The notes: generated by a model not told the origin, from the letters alone. 64,000 nucleotides of DNA from Nodosilinea sp. E11 (GCF_032813545.1 NZ_CP136514.1:372001-436000); one strand, 5' to 3'. Counted from the stretch's first letter, positions 55,166-64,000 are shown. Made by a program: numbers and translations.

Positions 55166-55313
55166 CTATTTGATTACCTGGAGCCTTAACCCAATAGCGC
55201 AATCTGCCCTGTAAGTTCTAAAGGAGCAAAGCTGCGATCTGGGGCAGTTTAGATCTCATGAGCTGTGCAAGCATTAGCAATGGCCCCGTCATTTTTTGTA
55301 GGAGATTAGACCC

Positions 55314-55967
55314 GTGGTACACGCCGTTTTACTGGGCGACTCTATCTTTGACAACGCCACTTATGTGCCAGACGGGTTATCTGTTCAAGAGCACCTGCGC
55401 GTAGCGCTGGATGCTTTAGATCCTGATCAGCACCAAGTGCTTTTATTGGCGGTGGATGGTGACTACATCACAGATGTTCACGACCAAATCAGGGCATTGC
55501 CCGTGGAGTCTACCCACCTGTTTTTGAGCGTTGGTGGTAACGATGCCCTCAGATATGCTGCCCAGTTGCAGAGCCGAGCCGATTCCGTGGCCGCAGCCCT
55601 AGCGGCATTGGCGGAGATGAAGACAGAGTTTAACTACCGATATGGTGAACTTCTGAAACAGCTGTCGGCATTTAAAAAACCGCTGACCGTCTGCACCATC
55701 TACGACCAAGCCTCTACCCAAGACCCTGGGCTGCGTCTATTGGCCTTTACGGCTCTGTCGCTCTTTAACGACTGCATTACCCGGCAAGCGATTCAGTATG
55801 GTCTGCCCCTGATCGATCTGCGGTTGGTCTGCTCTGACCCAGGTGACTATTCTGCCGTTTCGCCCATTGAGCCTTCCCACCAAGGGGGACAGAAGATTGC
55901 CCAACGGATTGTTACGGTCATCAGCCAGCACGACAAGTCGATCGCCCACACTGTCTGTTATGCCTAA
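55314..55967 (+). CDS. SGNH/GDSL-type hydrolase
   Basis: A 217-residue esterase- or lipase-like protein of the SGNH fold: block I AVLLGDSIFDN with the nucleophile Ser, block III FLSVGGNDALRYA (Gly-Gly-Asn-Asp) and block V IEPSHQGGQKIA with the catalytic His, preceded by an acidic residue. It has no signal peptide and starts at GTG 55314. Substrate unknown. It follows the broken membrane-protein gene by about 150 bases and is convergent with drmC; a link to the CRISPR locus or to DISARM cannot be inferred. Confidence 0.8.
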   Translation: MVHAVLLGDSIFDNATYVPDGLSVQEHLRVALDALDPDQHQVLLLAVDGDYITDVHDQIRALPVESTHLFLSVGGNDALRYAAQLQSRADSVAAALAALAEMKTEFNYRYGELLKQLSAFKKPLTVCTIYDQASTQDPGLRLLAFTALSLFNDCITRQAIQYGLPLIDLRLVCSDPGDYSAVSPIEPSHQGGQKIAQRIVTVISQHDKSIAHTVCYA

Positions 55968-56058
55968 GGTGGCAGGGTTCAGTGATGACTGCCTGAGGTG
56001 GGTGTTGGATCTCCTGCTTGAGTGGCGTCAACCTGTGGACTGTCGGTAATAACCCTAC

Positions 56059-56859
56059 CTACAGTCCTGGAACTCGTTCTAAAAGGCCTTGAACAACCAG
56101 CATTTCAAACTGGGAGCGGATAGCGCGGGCCACAACGCGATCGCGCATCAACACCCCGGCCTCAATGTTGCGCTCATGGGCGGCCTCAGTGAAGTTGGCG
56201 GAGGTGATCAGCAGGCGCTCTTCATCGACGACCACGCACTTGGCGTGGAGGCAGGCATTAGACTCGGCGGTCATCAGCATGGTGCGGGGGTCGTGGAAGA
56301 CCTCCGGCAGGCGTTGACCGGGCCAGACATGGCGGCGAAAGGTTTCGGCAAACTGCCGCAGCAGGACGGCGGCTGGGGTACGGTCTTGGTACTTGCGTTT
56401 GACGTTAAGGAACATTCTGACCTGGATGGCGGGATTGGCATCCATGCGCTGGGCCAGGGGGCGGAAGAGGTCATAGCCTTTGGTGCCCTGGTCGATGGCG
56501 AAGCTGGAGATCAGCACGCTGTGCTGGGCGCTGCTAAATAGCTCCCGCACCACAATGCCGGTGTCTCGGCTTTCGGTACCGGGGACTTCTGGCCCGGTCC
56601 ACACCAGATCTACCTGATCTTGTTTGGCCTGGGACACGGCCCGCTCCTCGGCCAGCACTGTGAGCATGTAGGCCAGTTGCCTGGGTGCCATGCCTTGCTG
56701 GTGCAGGTGATTAATTTCCTGAACGACGGCGGCTAACTCCTGCTCAAGCACGTAGGCACATAGAGAGACGTTAGAGACTGGCAGACTCAATCTGCCAGCC
56801 GTTAGAGCCTCTGCGATACCTACCAGAGCCGGGCGACTCAGCCGCACAAAGGGCGACAT
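56059..56859 (-). CDS. drmC: DISARM DrmC, phospholipase D-like protein
   Basis: A 266-residue PLD-superfamily protein with one HKD motif: LHAKCVVVDEERLLITSANF (His-x-Lys-x4-Asp), followed by TEAAHERNIEAG. An upstream segment, VLISSFAIDQGTKGYDLFRPL, matches the first half of the fold. The start overlaps the drmB stop by one base (TGATG). DrmC is the core third protein of DISARM; it is reported as less essential than DrmA and DrmB. It is the last gene of the minus-strand operon. Confidence 0.87.
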   Translation of the reverse strand: MSPFVRLSRPALVGIAEALTAGRLSLPVSNVSLCAYVLEQELAAVVQEINHLHQQGMAPRQLAYMLTVLAEERAVSQAKQDQVDLVWTGPEVPGTESRDTGIVVRELFSSAQHSVLISSFAIDQGTKGYDLFRPLAQRMDANPAIQVRMFLNVKRKYQDRTPAAVLLRQFAETFRRHVWPGQRLPEVFHDPRTMLMTAESNACLHAKCVVVDEERLLITSANFTEAAHERNIEAGVLMRDRVVARAIRSQFEMLVVQGLLERVPGL

Positions 56860-58772
56860 CAGTAGACCCCATCGGGAAAGAACTCGGCCCCTAACCCCTC
56901 GACAGTGCTGGTGACCAAGGCGCGATCAAGCATCTCATTGCGTCGTTCGCAGGAGGTCTCAGCGATGAGCAGACAACCGTGGCAGGCAGCCCCGTGCAGA
57001 AATCGGTCTTCCTGGATGTTATCGGGCTTGTGCTGGGCGCAGACCGGGTCGTTGGAGCAGAGCCGCCCCTGCTCTAGGGCCTTGCCGAGGTGGTATTCAA
57101 TCCGTCTACCGACCTCGACTAGACCTCCCAGGGTGCCTTCAGAACCCGAGGTGCCGGTGTGGAGCAGAATGCCATAGCCGATGTCTGGGAAGGCATAGAT
57201 GCGTTCGCGGATGGCGCTAGAGGCGTAGCCACACTCCAGGGATACGGCGGTGATCAGCAGGTGGGAGAGGGAATGGAGCATGATGTAGGCTTCACCGGGA
57301 AACTTGGCCTTGTCTTGGGGGATGCCCCGGTTCTCGGCCCATTTGCTAAAGCCTTGATTGAGAGCCTTGGTTCGGTCAATCACGTTTTGCCGTTGTTGCC
57401 AGCGCTCCACCTGTTCTTTGTTGAAGCTGATGAAAACCCCCTCGCCTAGGTTCTCAATCGCGGGTACCCAGTTGGGCTCAAAGTCTAGGCTGGCCCGACG
57501 GACGCCGATGGCAAGGTCATCGATTTCCCCTTCGATGTTGGTTTGAGCCGCCTCAAACCGGGTGAAGCCAATCAGGGCCAACACCTCCCTTAGGCGATGC
57601 ACCAGAACAACTTTATCGATGAAGGGTTGCCACTTAGGCTCTAGAGAACTGGGCTTGCGGGTATAGCCTTCAAAGATCTTGTCGCTGGAGGGGGTCTCTT
57701 TGCCTTTCTCTTCGGGGCAGGCCAGCAATGCCTCCAGTTCCACCTGTTTGATGCTTTTGTCGGGGGTAGAAAGACCGGCTTTGCGGCGTTTAATCTCAGC
57801 CCAGACCGCCTCTGCGCCAAACTCGACCAGGTCGGCAAACTTGGCTTTGCGCAGCTCTTTGGTGACATCGGCAATGTCTTCGGTGTATTGCAGGTCTTCT
57901 TCGTAGAAGCGATCCACGGCCTGCTTCAGTGCAGCATCCTTGTCGGGCATGGAGATGACGCTGAGGATCTGGCTGAAGTAGGCGTTGCTGGCCGATCGCA
58001 CCAACAGCCGGTTGTACTCGGGCTTATCGGTGGCGATAAGCTCGCCAGTGTCGGTGACCCGGTGGCGGCGGCAGGGTTCTTTGCCTCGGGCACCCAGCCA
58101 GGGGCGATGGCCTTCACAGGCTCCTAGCACCTTAGAGTCGGTAATCTTGGCCTGGGATAGAGGGCGCAGGCTGCTGCACTGCTCGCACCGCACAAAGATT
58201 TCTTCAAAGTCGTTGCCGGAACCAGCTTCATCCAGCCAGAGCTGGCCTCGGCACTTGGCCTGGAAGTCGTTGTGGACAAAAGCATTCCAGTTAATGTCGC
58301 TGAGGTGGCCATTGGTGCAGGCCTGGACAAAGCGCACCGGCACCGCCTGCACTGTCTTGCCTTCAAACCGGGCTCCCCCCTTGACGGCGCTCCAGGAAAT
58401 CAGAGGGCGGGTACGGTAAGCCTTGCCCCCCCGATCAATGGTGCGGTCAATCTGAGCAAGAAACCAGGTGGGGAACACCAGGGCATCCACGCCGCTCAGG
58501 GGCGCTTTGGGGTCGCTCGTTTTGATGGGTGGGCCAAAGAGTTTAACCTCGTGCCCGTCGGGCAGGTTGAGGCTTTTGGCCACCTTGTACTTGAGGCGGT
58601 CTTCTCGAATGTAGGGTTTGTCGCCTTTCCAGTAGCTGAGGCCTGAAATAATCACCGACCGGGCGGGCAGGTCTACCATCGAGCCGGGGCCGAAGGTGGT
58701 GAGCATCTGGCTCTGGCGCAGTTCGCCGCTGGCTTTCTTGGTTTTGTTGTGGGCTTTGTTGGACTGGCTCAT
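56859..58772 (-). CDS. drmB: DISARM DrmB (DUF1998-containing protein)
   Basis: A 637-residue protein starting SGELRQSQMLTTFGPGSMVDL, the hallmark DrmB opening. Cysteines in VQACTNGH, RCEQCSSL and GACEGHRPW suggest zinc binding. The C-terminal DUF1998 region includes YIMLHSLSHLLITAVSLE, GILLHTGTSGSEGTLGGLV and the Cys cluster CHGCLLIAETSCERRNEML. DrmB partners the DrmA helicase to form the DNA-loading core of DISARM. It overlaps drmA by 4 bases and drmC by one. Confidence 0.92.
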   Translation of the reverse strand: MSQSNKAHNKTKKASGELRQSQMLTTFGPGSMVDLPARSVIISGLSYWKGDKPYIREDRLKYKVAKSLNLPDGHEVKLFGPPIKTSDPKAPLSGVDALVFPTWFLAQIDRTIDRGGKAYRTRPLISWSAVKGGARFEGKTVQAVPVRFVQACTNGHLSDINWNAFVHNDFQAKCRGQLWLDEAGSGNDFEEIFVRCEQCSSLRPLSQAKITDSKVLGACEGHRPWLGARGKEPCRRHRVTDTGELIATDKPEYNRLLVRSASNAYFSQILSVISMPDKDAALKQAVDRFYEEDLQYTEDIADVTKELRKAKFADLVEFGAEAVWAEIKRRKAGLSTPDKSIKQVELEALLACPEEKGKETPSSDKIFEGYTRKPSSLEPKWQPFIDKVVLVHRLREVLALIGFTRFEAAQTNIEGEIDDLAIGVRRASLDFEPNWVPAIENLGEGVFISFNKEQVERWQQRQNVIDRTKALNQGFSKWAENRGIPQDKAKFPGEAYIMLHSLSHLLITAVSLECGYASSAIRERIYAFPDIGYGILLHTGTSGSEGTLGGLVEVGRRIEYHLGKALEQGRLCSNDPVCAQHKPDNIQEDRFLHGAACHGCLLIAETSCERRNEMLDRALVTSTVEGLGAEFFPDGVY

Positions 58773-61700
58773 TCGTCGTCTCCGGCTACGCCTTCCATGG
58801 TGTACGGGTCTCGAATCCAGAGGTTGACGCTGGCTTCTACGTCGCGCAGACTGCGCTGGGTCTTGAATTTTTGCTCATCGACGGGACGTTTCTCGGCAGA
58901 CAAATCGAGGGCATCGACCAGCAGGGCGGGGGCCAGGTCGGTTTCTTTTTGGTATTGCAAGCGGGTTTCGCGGGTCAAAATCCGCTCCCAGGTATCGAGC
59001 AGGTCAGTGACCTGCGATCGCACCCTCACCCGCAGATCATTCGCCGCTTCACCATCTAAATCAGGACTGTGGCCCTCGGCCCGGCGGGCAATGGCTTCCA
59101 CCATGGCCGTGACCGCTGCCCGTTGGTCGGTTAGGTTAGAGGCCCCCATCGGGCTGGTCATCGCGGGTACGCCTAGTCGAGCCAGAGCTACCATGACTCC
59201 CGCTAGCCCGCGATCCAGCGCCCGAGGCGAGAAGGGGGTAACGCTGGTGGCCTCGACCGCCCGGTAGAAGCTGTTGTGCCAGCTCTCAAAGCGCTCGTAG
59301 TGGGAGCGATCGCGGGGGCGGTGAATGTTCATCAGCGTCACCACCAGCCCCGGTTTGTTCTTGTCGCGCCCGACCCGACTGGTGGCCTGGATGTATTCAG
59401 CAGCGGTCTTGGGTTGCCCCAGCACCACCATCAGCCCCAGGCGAATAATATCGAGGCCGACTGAAATCATGTTGGTGGCCAGGGCCACATCGACCCGGTC
59501 ATCTTCGTGGAAGGGGGTAGAGAGGCGGCGTTTGGTATTGGCGATTTTGTTGGTGCTCACCCGCGAGGTCAGTTCCTCCGGCATCTCGTCAATTTTGCGA
59601 TCGAGGAAGGGGCCGACTAACTCACCCTCTCGCAGGCGATCGCTGTACTTGGTTAGACGAGAGTTGACCTCATCTTCCACAATACGGCGGCTGCCCCCCA
59701 GCTCTCGCAGGGAGTTGAAGTAGCCCATCAGGGTCATGTAGGGGTCAGCGGGGTTGTTTTTATTGCCCTTGCCCCCGGCGTCTTTCCACTGTTTCTGGGC
59801 CGCTGCTAGCAGGGCCAGATAGACCCGCAGCAAAATCACTTTTAAGCTGCGGCCCTGGGCAGCGACTCCCACGTAGAGCCGACCGGGCGCTTTAAAGTCG
59901 GTTTTAGCAAAAAATGAATCGTGGCGATCGGGGCCAGGGGGCGGAAAGATATCGACTTGGCTGCGGCCAAAGAGAGCCTGGATCTGGCGGCTAGCCCGAC
60001 GCACAGTGGCGGTGGAGGCAATTACCTTGGGGCGAATGGTGTGGCCATTCTCTTCACGGCAGCACAGCGTATCAATTGCTGTTTCGTAGAGACCCACCAT
60101 CGTCCCTAGTGGGCCAGAAATCAGGTGCAGCTCATCTTGAATGATCAAATCGGGCGGAGGGAGATAGCCCTCCAAGAGGCGTCCCGCTGGGGTGGGGTCG
60201 CCGGAGCTGTAGAAGCCTTCGTTCTCCTGGTAGTGAGTGACTCGACCAAACAGGGCACCCGTTTGGCCGACCCAGGGTAGGGCCGCAAACTTATCGACCG
60301 TAGCGATGATAAAGCAGGGTAGACGGCGGTAGATCGGCTCGTCTACGGCCAGGATTGGTAGGGGATTGCGGCTGCGGAAGTCGCAGATGCGGTTGACGCA
60401 GACAATCTTGAGGGTCTTGGGGGCGTCTTCGGTGGGCAAGAGCTGAAAGGAGTTTGTGGTAAATCCTTCTCCGCACCAGGGGCAGCGCTCTAGGGGAATG
60501 GGAGAGGGTTTGCTCTTGCTGTCTCGCTTGTAGTCGAGGGTGCGATCGCGGGCCGAATGCTCATCCTTATCGCCCCGTTTGCCCATGCGGTTGGGGGTGG
60601 CCCCTTGGCCCACCCAGAGGCCAATTTCAAAGGGCCAGGTGCCCAGTTTGTCGGGCACCTTTTGCCGCTCTAGCTCTAGGGCGCAGATCAGGCGCGAGGC
60701 CCGCTCTAGCTGGTCGAGGGTGAGCAGGCGCAGGGTGTAGCGCATCAGTACACTCAGGCCAGCGGCCTGGATGCCGGGGTACTTGAGCCGCCGTAAAATC
60801 AGGGTGAAGGCAGCTAGGCCCAGATAGGCTTCGGTTTTGCCGCCCCCGGTGGGGAAGAATAGCAGGTCTACCGTCTTGCGATCATCGTGGATGGGGTCGG
60901 CCAGCCCTACCAGGTTGAGCAAAATGAAGGCGAGCTGGAAGGGTCGCCAGGTCGGTTCTGAAAAGCTCTCGGGGGGGTGGCCCTCTTCTTGGCTAAGCTG
61001 GCGGCGGCGGGCAGTGGCGATCGCCCGATTGGCCATCTGAAACGCTTCTAGCACCTGGGGGTCTTGTAGCGCATTGAGACCGGCTTCGATGCGATCGCAG
61101 ACCCGCCCCGCCCGATCTAGCAGGTCTCTAGCCACGTCAGCGGCCTCCTGGGGGCTAATGGCTACGGCCCGTTGGATGGCAATCCAGGCGCGATACTCGG
61201 TGACTAGCGGCCCCACCATGCCTCGAATGGTGGCGGCATCGGGGGCTAGGGCCAGAGATTCCATGCCGAGCTGTACCCCCTTTGGCGCGGTGGGGGCCAC
61301 GCGGGGCACTTCCGCAATCGGTATCCAGGTGGTACAGACCTCGCTACAGTGGCTACCCTCGGCCTCTAGGGCCAGGGCTGAGACGTTGTGGCCTACGGCA
61401 AATTCGTAGTCGTCACGGTACTGAAGGGCGGCAATGGCCTCATCGGGGTCATTGGTGCTGACGCTGCGAGGGTCGGGGCGGGGGACAAACCCCTCGGTGC
61501 AGCGGATATTGAGGTGGGTTTGAAAGGCAAAGGTGGTGTCGCGCTCCCCAGAGGTGACCTGGCGATAGTTAACCAAAAACACCGACACCGCTTTGGTGCC
61601 GTAGGGGAAGCGATCATCCAGCACGGGGCGACAGGTGACCACCAGGTTGAGTCCGCTGCCGCCGGGGATGTCGATGGCAAAGGGCTCTGGACGTTCTTCA

Positions 61701-62170
61701 ATGGGGAGGGTGAGGGTGGCCTGTTGGGGTACCCGCTGCCAATGTTCGGGCTTTTTCTTGCGCTTCGACTTGCCTTGGTCTTCTTCATGGTCGTCCTCTG
61801 CGGGGGTGAGGGGAATGTAGTCTCCCCAGGTGACTTGGGCTTCTAGGGTGGTGGTTTTGCCCGATAGCAAGCAGCTCAGCCCCATGGAGGAGGGAAATAA
61901 GGCTTTGCGGGCGGCCGGTTTGTCGGGAGTTTTGCTGTCTTCGCTGGAGTCGCTGGTGGTGACTTCTTCAGGCAGGTCGTCGTCGGCATCGTCGTCGGAG
62001 CGCAGGTCGGGGGGTGCGCCAAAGGGGGCCAAAAAGCCGGTCAGGTACCACTTGGAGGGAGCCTGCCTGAGGATTTCCTCGGCGTGGTCGGTGTCGTGGG
62101 GGGTGGGGCCGACGAGGTCAATGTTGAGGGCATCCACCAGAGTGGCGCGAATGTCGGCGGAGGTAGTCAT
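58769..62170 (-). CDS. drmA: DISARM DrmA, superfamily 2 helicase
   Basis: A 1133-residue helicase. Walker A is FFPTGGGKTEAYLG (about residue 440), the DExH-like box is LIIQDELHLISGPLG (about 678), motif III VIASTATVRRA (about 723), and the C-terminal motifs are LATNMISVGLDI and AAEYIQATSRVGRDKNKPG (about 930). A cysteine group (CPWCGEGF, then CVNRICDF) may bind zinc. The N-terminal 400 residues are the long DrmA-specific region. It is the first gene of the drmA-drmB-drmC operon. No drmMI/MII methylase, drmD or drmE is visible in the window. Confidence 0.92.
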   Translation of the reverse strand: MTTSADIRATLVDALNIDLVGPTPHDTDHAEEILRQAPSKWYLTGFLAPFGAPPDLRSDDDADDDLPEEVTTSDSSEDSKTPDKPAARKALFPSSMGLSCLLSGKTTTLEAQVTWGDYIPLTPAEDDHEEDQGKSKRKKKPEHWQRVPQQATLTLPIEERPEPFAIDIPGGSGLNLVVTCRPVLDDRFPYGTKAVSVFLVNYRQVTSGERDTTFAFQTHLNIRCTEGFVPRPDPRSVSTNDPDEAIAALQYRDDYEFAVGHNVSALALEAEGSHCSEVCTTWIPIAEVPRVAPTAPKGVQLGMESLALAPDAATIRGMVGPLVTEYRAWIAIQRAVAISPQEAADVARDLLDRAGRVCDRIEAGLNALQDPQVLEAFQMANRAIATARRRQLSQEEGHPPESFSEPTWRPFQLAFILLNLVGLADPIHDDRKTVDLLFFPTGGGKTEAYLGLAAFTLILRRLKYPGIQAAGLSVLMRYTLRLLTLDQLERASRLICALELERQKVPDKLGTWPFEIGLWVGQGATPNRMGKRGDKDEHSARDRTLDYKRDSKSKPSPIPLERCPWCGEGFTTNSFQLLPTEDAPKTLKIVCVNRICDFRSRNPLPILAVDEPIYRRLPCFIIATVDKFAALPWVGQTGALFGRVTHYQENEGFYSSGDPTPAGRLLEGYLPPPDLIIQDELHLISGPLGTMVGLYETAIDTLCCREENGHTIRPKVIASTATVRRASRQIQALFGRSQVDIFPPPGPDRHDSFFAKTDFKAPGRLYVGVAAQGRSLKVILLRVYLALLAAAQKQWKDAGGKGNKNNPADPYMTLMGYFNSLRELGGSRRIVEDEVNSRLTKYSDRLREGELVGPFLDRKIDEMPEELTSRVSTNKIANTKRRLSTPFHEDDRVDVALATNMISVGLDIIRLGLMVVLGQPKTAAEYIQATSRVGRDKNKPGLVVTLMNIHRPRDRSHYERFESWHNSFYRAVEATSVTPFSPRALDRGLAGVMVALARLGVPAMTSPMGASNLTDQRAAVTAMVEAIARRAEGHSPDLDGEAANDLRVRVRSQVTDLLDTWERILTRETRLQYQKETDLAPALLVDALDLSAEKRPVDEQKFKTQRSLRDVEASVNLWIRDPYTMEGVAGDDE

Positions 62171-62218
62171 GGTGTCAGATCCTAAATTGCATCGGGGCGG
62201 TCTACAGGATTAGCCCCC

Positions 62219-62719
62219 TTAATCCAGTTCACCGGCTTGGCGCAGGGCGATGTTGATAACCGTCTCGCTGAGGCGAATCTTGCGGCTGAGCATGTTGTCG
62301 ATGGCAGCTTTAACCGACAGTGACGGATCTCTTTGTTTGGCTTTTAGCAAAATGCCGACGGAGCCAGTTAAGGTTAGGCCGTTGAGTCGGGCAACCCGCC
62401 GTCCAACCGCTTCATCAATGCAAACCGTGGTGATGTTTTGGTCTAGGGCCAGTTGAATAACAGAGGCTTCTCCTAGGTCGAGGGCATTGAGCAGAAAGGG
62501 AGATATAGCTAGGGCAGTGGCTTGCTTATGGAGCCAGGTAGCCTGATCAAACTCGGGTACGGCAAGTTGACTGGTGCCCCCTCTTGAAATTTCTTGGCAG
62601 ACCTCGAAGGGCACCCAAACCTTTTCATAGAGAGGCTCTAAGCGGATTAAGTCTCCCCAGGCTGCTACTAGCGCGATGAGGGGAGAAGTGTTGATCACAA
62701 TCTGAGTTGTCTCAGGCAT
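62219..62719 (-). CDS. DUF3368 PIN-like toxin
   Basis: About 166 residues from MPETTQIVINTSPLIALVAAW; the ATG at 62719 is preferred to 62758 because it begins the conserved domain and overlaps the antitoxin stop by 8 bases. DUF3368 is a PIN-domain ribonuclease: Asn-Thr-Ser-Pro near the start, LDLGEASVIQLA with the Glu, and VCIDEAVGRRVA with the Asp. It normally pairs with UPF0175, as here. Probable toxin of a type II toxin-antitoxin pair. Confidence 0.86.
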   Translation of the reverse strand: MPETTQIVINTSPLIALVAAWGDLIRLEPLYEKVWVPFEVCQEISRGGTSQLAVPEFDQATWLHKQATALAISPFLLNALDLGEASVIQLALDQNITTVCIDEAVGRRVARLNGLTLTGSVGILLKAKQRDPSLSVKAAIDNMLSRKIRLSETVINIALRQAGELD

Positions 62720-62966
62720 TGGCGATGTCCGATAGTAGCTCTTCTTCGGAGAGGTCAATCATGGGAACGCCGTAGTCGCTCAGCCTGAGCAGAAAGGTGA
62801 CGCGATCGACCCCTAGCAGGGCTGCTGCCATGCCTGAGGAAAGCCGCTGTAGCTCAAACAGCTTGACGGCCATGGCCCAGCGGGCTTCTTGTTCAAATTG
62901 CTCGCGGGTGCGGCCTACGGCATCAGGGAAGGTTTCGGGGTATTCGATGGTGAGTTGTAGAGACAT
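62712..62966 (-). CDS. UPF0175 antitoxin
   Basis: An 84-residue protein with the UPF0175 pattern: EQFEQEARWAMAVKLFELQRLSSGMAAALLGVDRVTFLLRLSDYGVPMIDLS. The helix-turn-helix region probably binds the operon's own promoter. It overlaps the DUF3368 gene downstream. It stabilises the element and sits next to the DISARM operon. Confidence 0.86.
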   Translation of the reverse strand: MSLQLTIEYPETFPDAVGRTREQFEQEARWAMAVKLFELQRLSSGMAAALLGVDRVTFLLRLSDYGVPMIDLSEEELLSDIANA

Positions 62967-63015
62967 GGGGCCTTTGCTCGATACTTAGGTTTTGGGGCTA
63001 GAAACGGCTTAATGT

Positions 63016-63387
63016 CTAGTTTTGCGTAATCGTGAGAACCTGTGATGTACTTTCTCCCTCACAGGGAACTTCGTAATCGTGAATGTCGGCGATCGCGCTA
63101 TCGATCTCTTCTGGCTGGCTGGCATAGTAAGACCGTGCTGCGATCAAATCAAAGGGGGTAAGCCCAGGGAAGTTGTGCAGCAACTCGTCATCGTCGGCTC
63201 CCTGGTTTTGTAGGGAGATGAGTGTCCACACGGCAATGCGGGTACTGCGAATGCGGGCATGGCCACCGCAAACCCCTGGTGTTTTCTGCACGCTGCGGGT
63301 AGTGAGCTGTTCTTGAAACAGGGCATAGTCCTCTTGGGGTAAGGACTCGATCGCCTGAACGAGGGATTCTACAAGTTTGGCGTTCAT
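63016..63387 (-). CDS. DUF433-domain protein (possible orphan antitoxin)
   Basis: The C-terminal half carries the DUF433 signature: VCGGHARIRSTRIAVWTLISLQNQGADDDELLHNFPGLTPFDL followed by AARSYYASQPEEID. DUF433 proteins are helix-turn-helix antitoxins usually paired with a DUF5615 PIN-like toxin; none is seen beside it, so it may be an orphan. The N-terminal helix (LVESLVQAIESLPQEDYALFQEQL) is typical of cyanobacterial members. Confidence 0.82.
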   Translation of the reverse strand: MNAKLVESLVQAIESLPQEDYALFQEQLTTRSVQKTPGVCGGHARIRSTRIAVWTLISLQNQGADDDELLHNFPGLTPFDLIAARSYYASQPEEIDSAIADIHDYEVPCEGESTSQVLTITQN

Positions 63388-63467
63388 GGGGACACAGGGT
63401 TGAGGGTGGGGCTAGTGATTTTAGGCAAAGCGCTGCTCAACTTCCTTAAGGTTTAGCAGAGACGACG

Positions 63468-64000
63468 TCATCCAAGCCTTGGCTGAAAGCTGTGGAGAAA
63501 CTCATTTTGCACCGAGGCAATGGCATCCATAATGCCGCTGCCTTGGGCATTTTCCAGCATGGCGTTTTTGCTCTCAGTTATATACTTAATCAGAATTTCC
63601 TGTACATGGGGTCGATTTTTAGCTACTTGATCTCGATAACTCCAAACATCCCATGCAACTAAACCAATAGCTAAGGTGGGATCTACGACAGAAGCTCCCC
63701 ATTTAGCAGCTAGCACAGCTCCTCCTTTAGCTGCCATTTTTGACGCTGACTTAACAACTAAAGCTGATGCTAGTTTGGAGGTTGTGGCGATACCGGCAAC
63801 AGCCAATGCTTTAGTGGATAAATCACTGGCTAACTTATTGATTTCATAGGAGCTAGAGCCTGTCTGAAGCAACATGAGCGAGATATCTTCCAGATGCTTA
63901 TCCCAATCTTCTTCAGGGACTTGAAAGCGACTTTGGACCATGGCAAGTTTTACACCAATCGCTGATGCATAATTTCCCAATGCTCGCTGGGAAATATTTT
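63468..64000 (-). CDS. Unidentified protein, 5' end outside the window
   Basis: The frame is open to the right edge, so the start is missing. About 177 residues are visible. A long Ala/Ser/Lys-rich helical stretch (TKALAVAGIATTSKLASALVVKSASKMAAKGGAVLAAKWGAS) leads into a hydrophobic segment (VVDPTLAIGLVAWDVWSY), suggesting membrane association or a pore-like helix. The C-terminus is soluble. I do not recognise a family. Confidence 0.5.
   Translation of the reverse strand, partial: NISQRALGNYASAIGVKLAMVQSRFQVPEEDWDKHLEDISLMLLQTGSSSYEINKLASDLSTKALAVAGIATTSKLASALVVKSASKMAAKGGAVLAAKWGASVVDPTLAIGLVAWDVWSYRDQVAKNRPHVQEILIKYITESKNAMLENAQGSGIMDAIASVQNEFLHSFQPRLG

Noticed and set aside
55314..55967. 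SGNH hydrolase as a CRISPR or DISARM effector
   Set aside because: It is on the opposite strand to DISARM and separated from cmr by the broken gene and two insertion sequences; position alone is not enough.
1..64000. tRNA, rRNA and riboswitch genes
   Set aside because: I looked for cloverleaf and conserved rRNA motifs by eye and saw none I could support; a covariance-model scan would be needed to exclude small RNAs.

Overview
The window looks like part of a large cyanobacterial replicon, probably a conjugative plasmid or an integrated conjugative element of a filamentous, Leptolyngbya-like cyanobacterium. The evidence is frequent HIP1 octamers (GCGATCGC), IS701-family and IS630-family insertion sequences, DUF3368/UPF0175 and DUF433 genes, a cyanobacterial-style HTH-STAND ATPase, and a Cmr operon with a Cmr6-Cmr1 fusion. 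The genus is inference. No rRNA or tRNA gene was recognised.

Layout. (1) 1-4196 and 9963-24243, plus strand: a GC-rich mobile-element backbone. It holds a frameshifted VirD4/TraD-like coupling ATPase, exported proteins, a modular peptidoglycan hydrolase, a giant DNA methylase-helicase ORF (2850 codons, with a convincing second-frame ORF inside it) and a primase-polymerase. (2) 4236-9671: an AT-richer defence insert in that backbone, made of a CHAT-protease gene and a Gabija pair (GajA OLD/TOPRIM nuclease, GajB UvrD helicase), edged by a cluster of hairpins and an attC-like site. (3) 24361-51847: a compound type III-B CRISPR-Cas locus. It has three arrays (26, 15 and 63 repeats) and two adaptation modules: RT-Cas1 + Cas2 with two S23/Avd-like four-helix-bundle proteins and a zinc-cluster protein, and Cas4-Cas1 + Cas2. 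It has one effector operon, cmr2-cmr3-cmr4-cmr5-cmr6/cmr1. A divergent HTH-NACHT/STAND ATPase lies between the modules. No cas6 is visible. (4) 51881-55165: a membrane-protein gene broken by an IS630 and an IS701 element. An intact paralogue lies at 35772-36572 beside the second adaptation module. (5) 55314-64000: an SGNH hydrolase, then on the minus strand a DISARM core (drmA-drmB-drmC), a UPF0175/DUF3368 toxin-antitoxin pair, a DUF433 gene and an unidentified gene running off the right edge.

How it may work together. The arrays appear to be transcribed on the minus strand: the reverse-complement repeat ends in GGAAAC, like a crRNA 5' handle. Their leaders are therefore on the right, and all three carry the motif CTAGAACCCTT at the same distance from the first repeat. 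RT-Cas1 suggests that some spacers come from RNA. In the effector, Cas10 keeps its GGDD cyclase motif but reads QA where an HD nuclease dyad is expected, and Cmr4 appears to lack the slicer aspartate. No standard CARF effector is visible. The best candidate for something undescribed is therefore the pair of membrane-anchored, Rossmann-like proteins flanking the CRISPR modules. They may be signal-responsive membrane effectors of this type III-B system. The second-best candidate is the pairing of S23/Avd-like bundle proteins with RT-Cas1.
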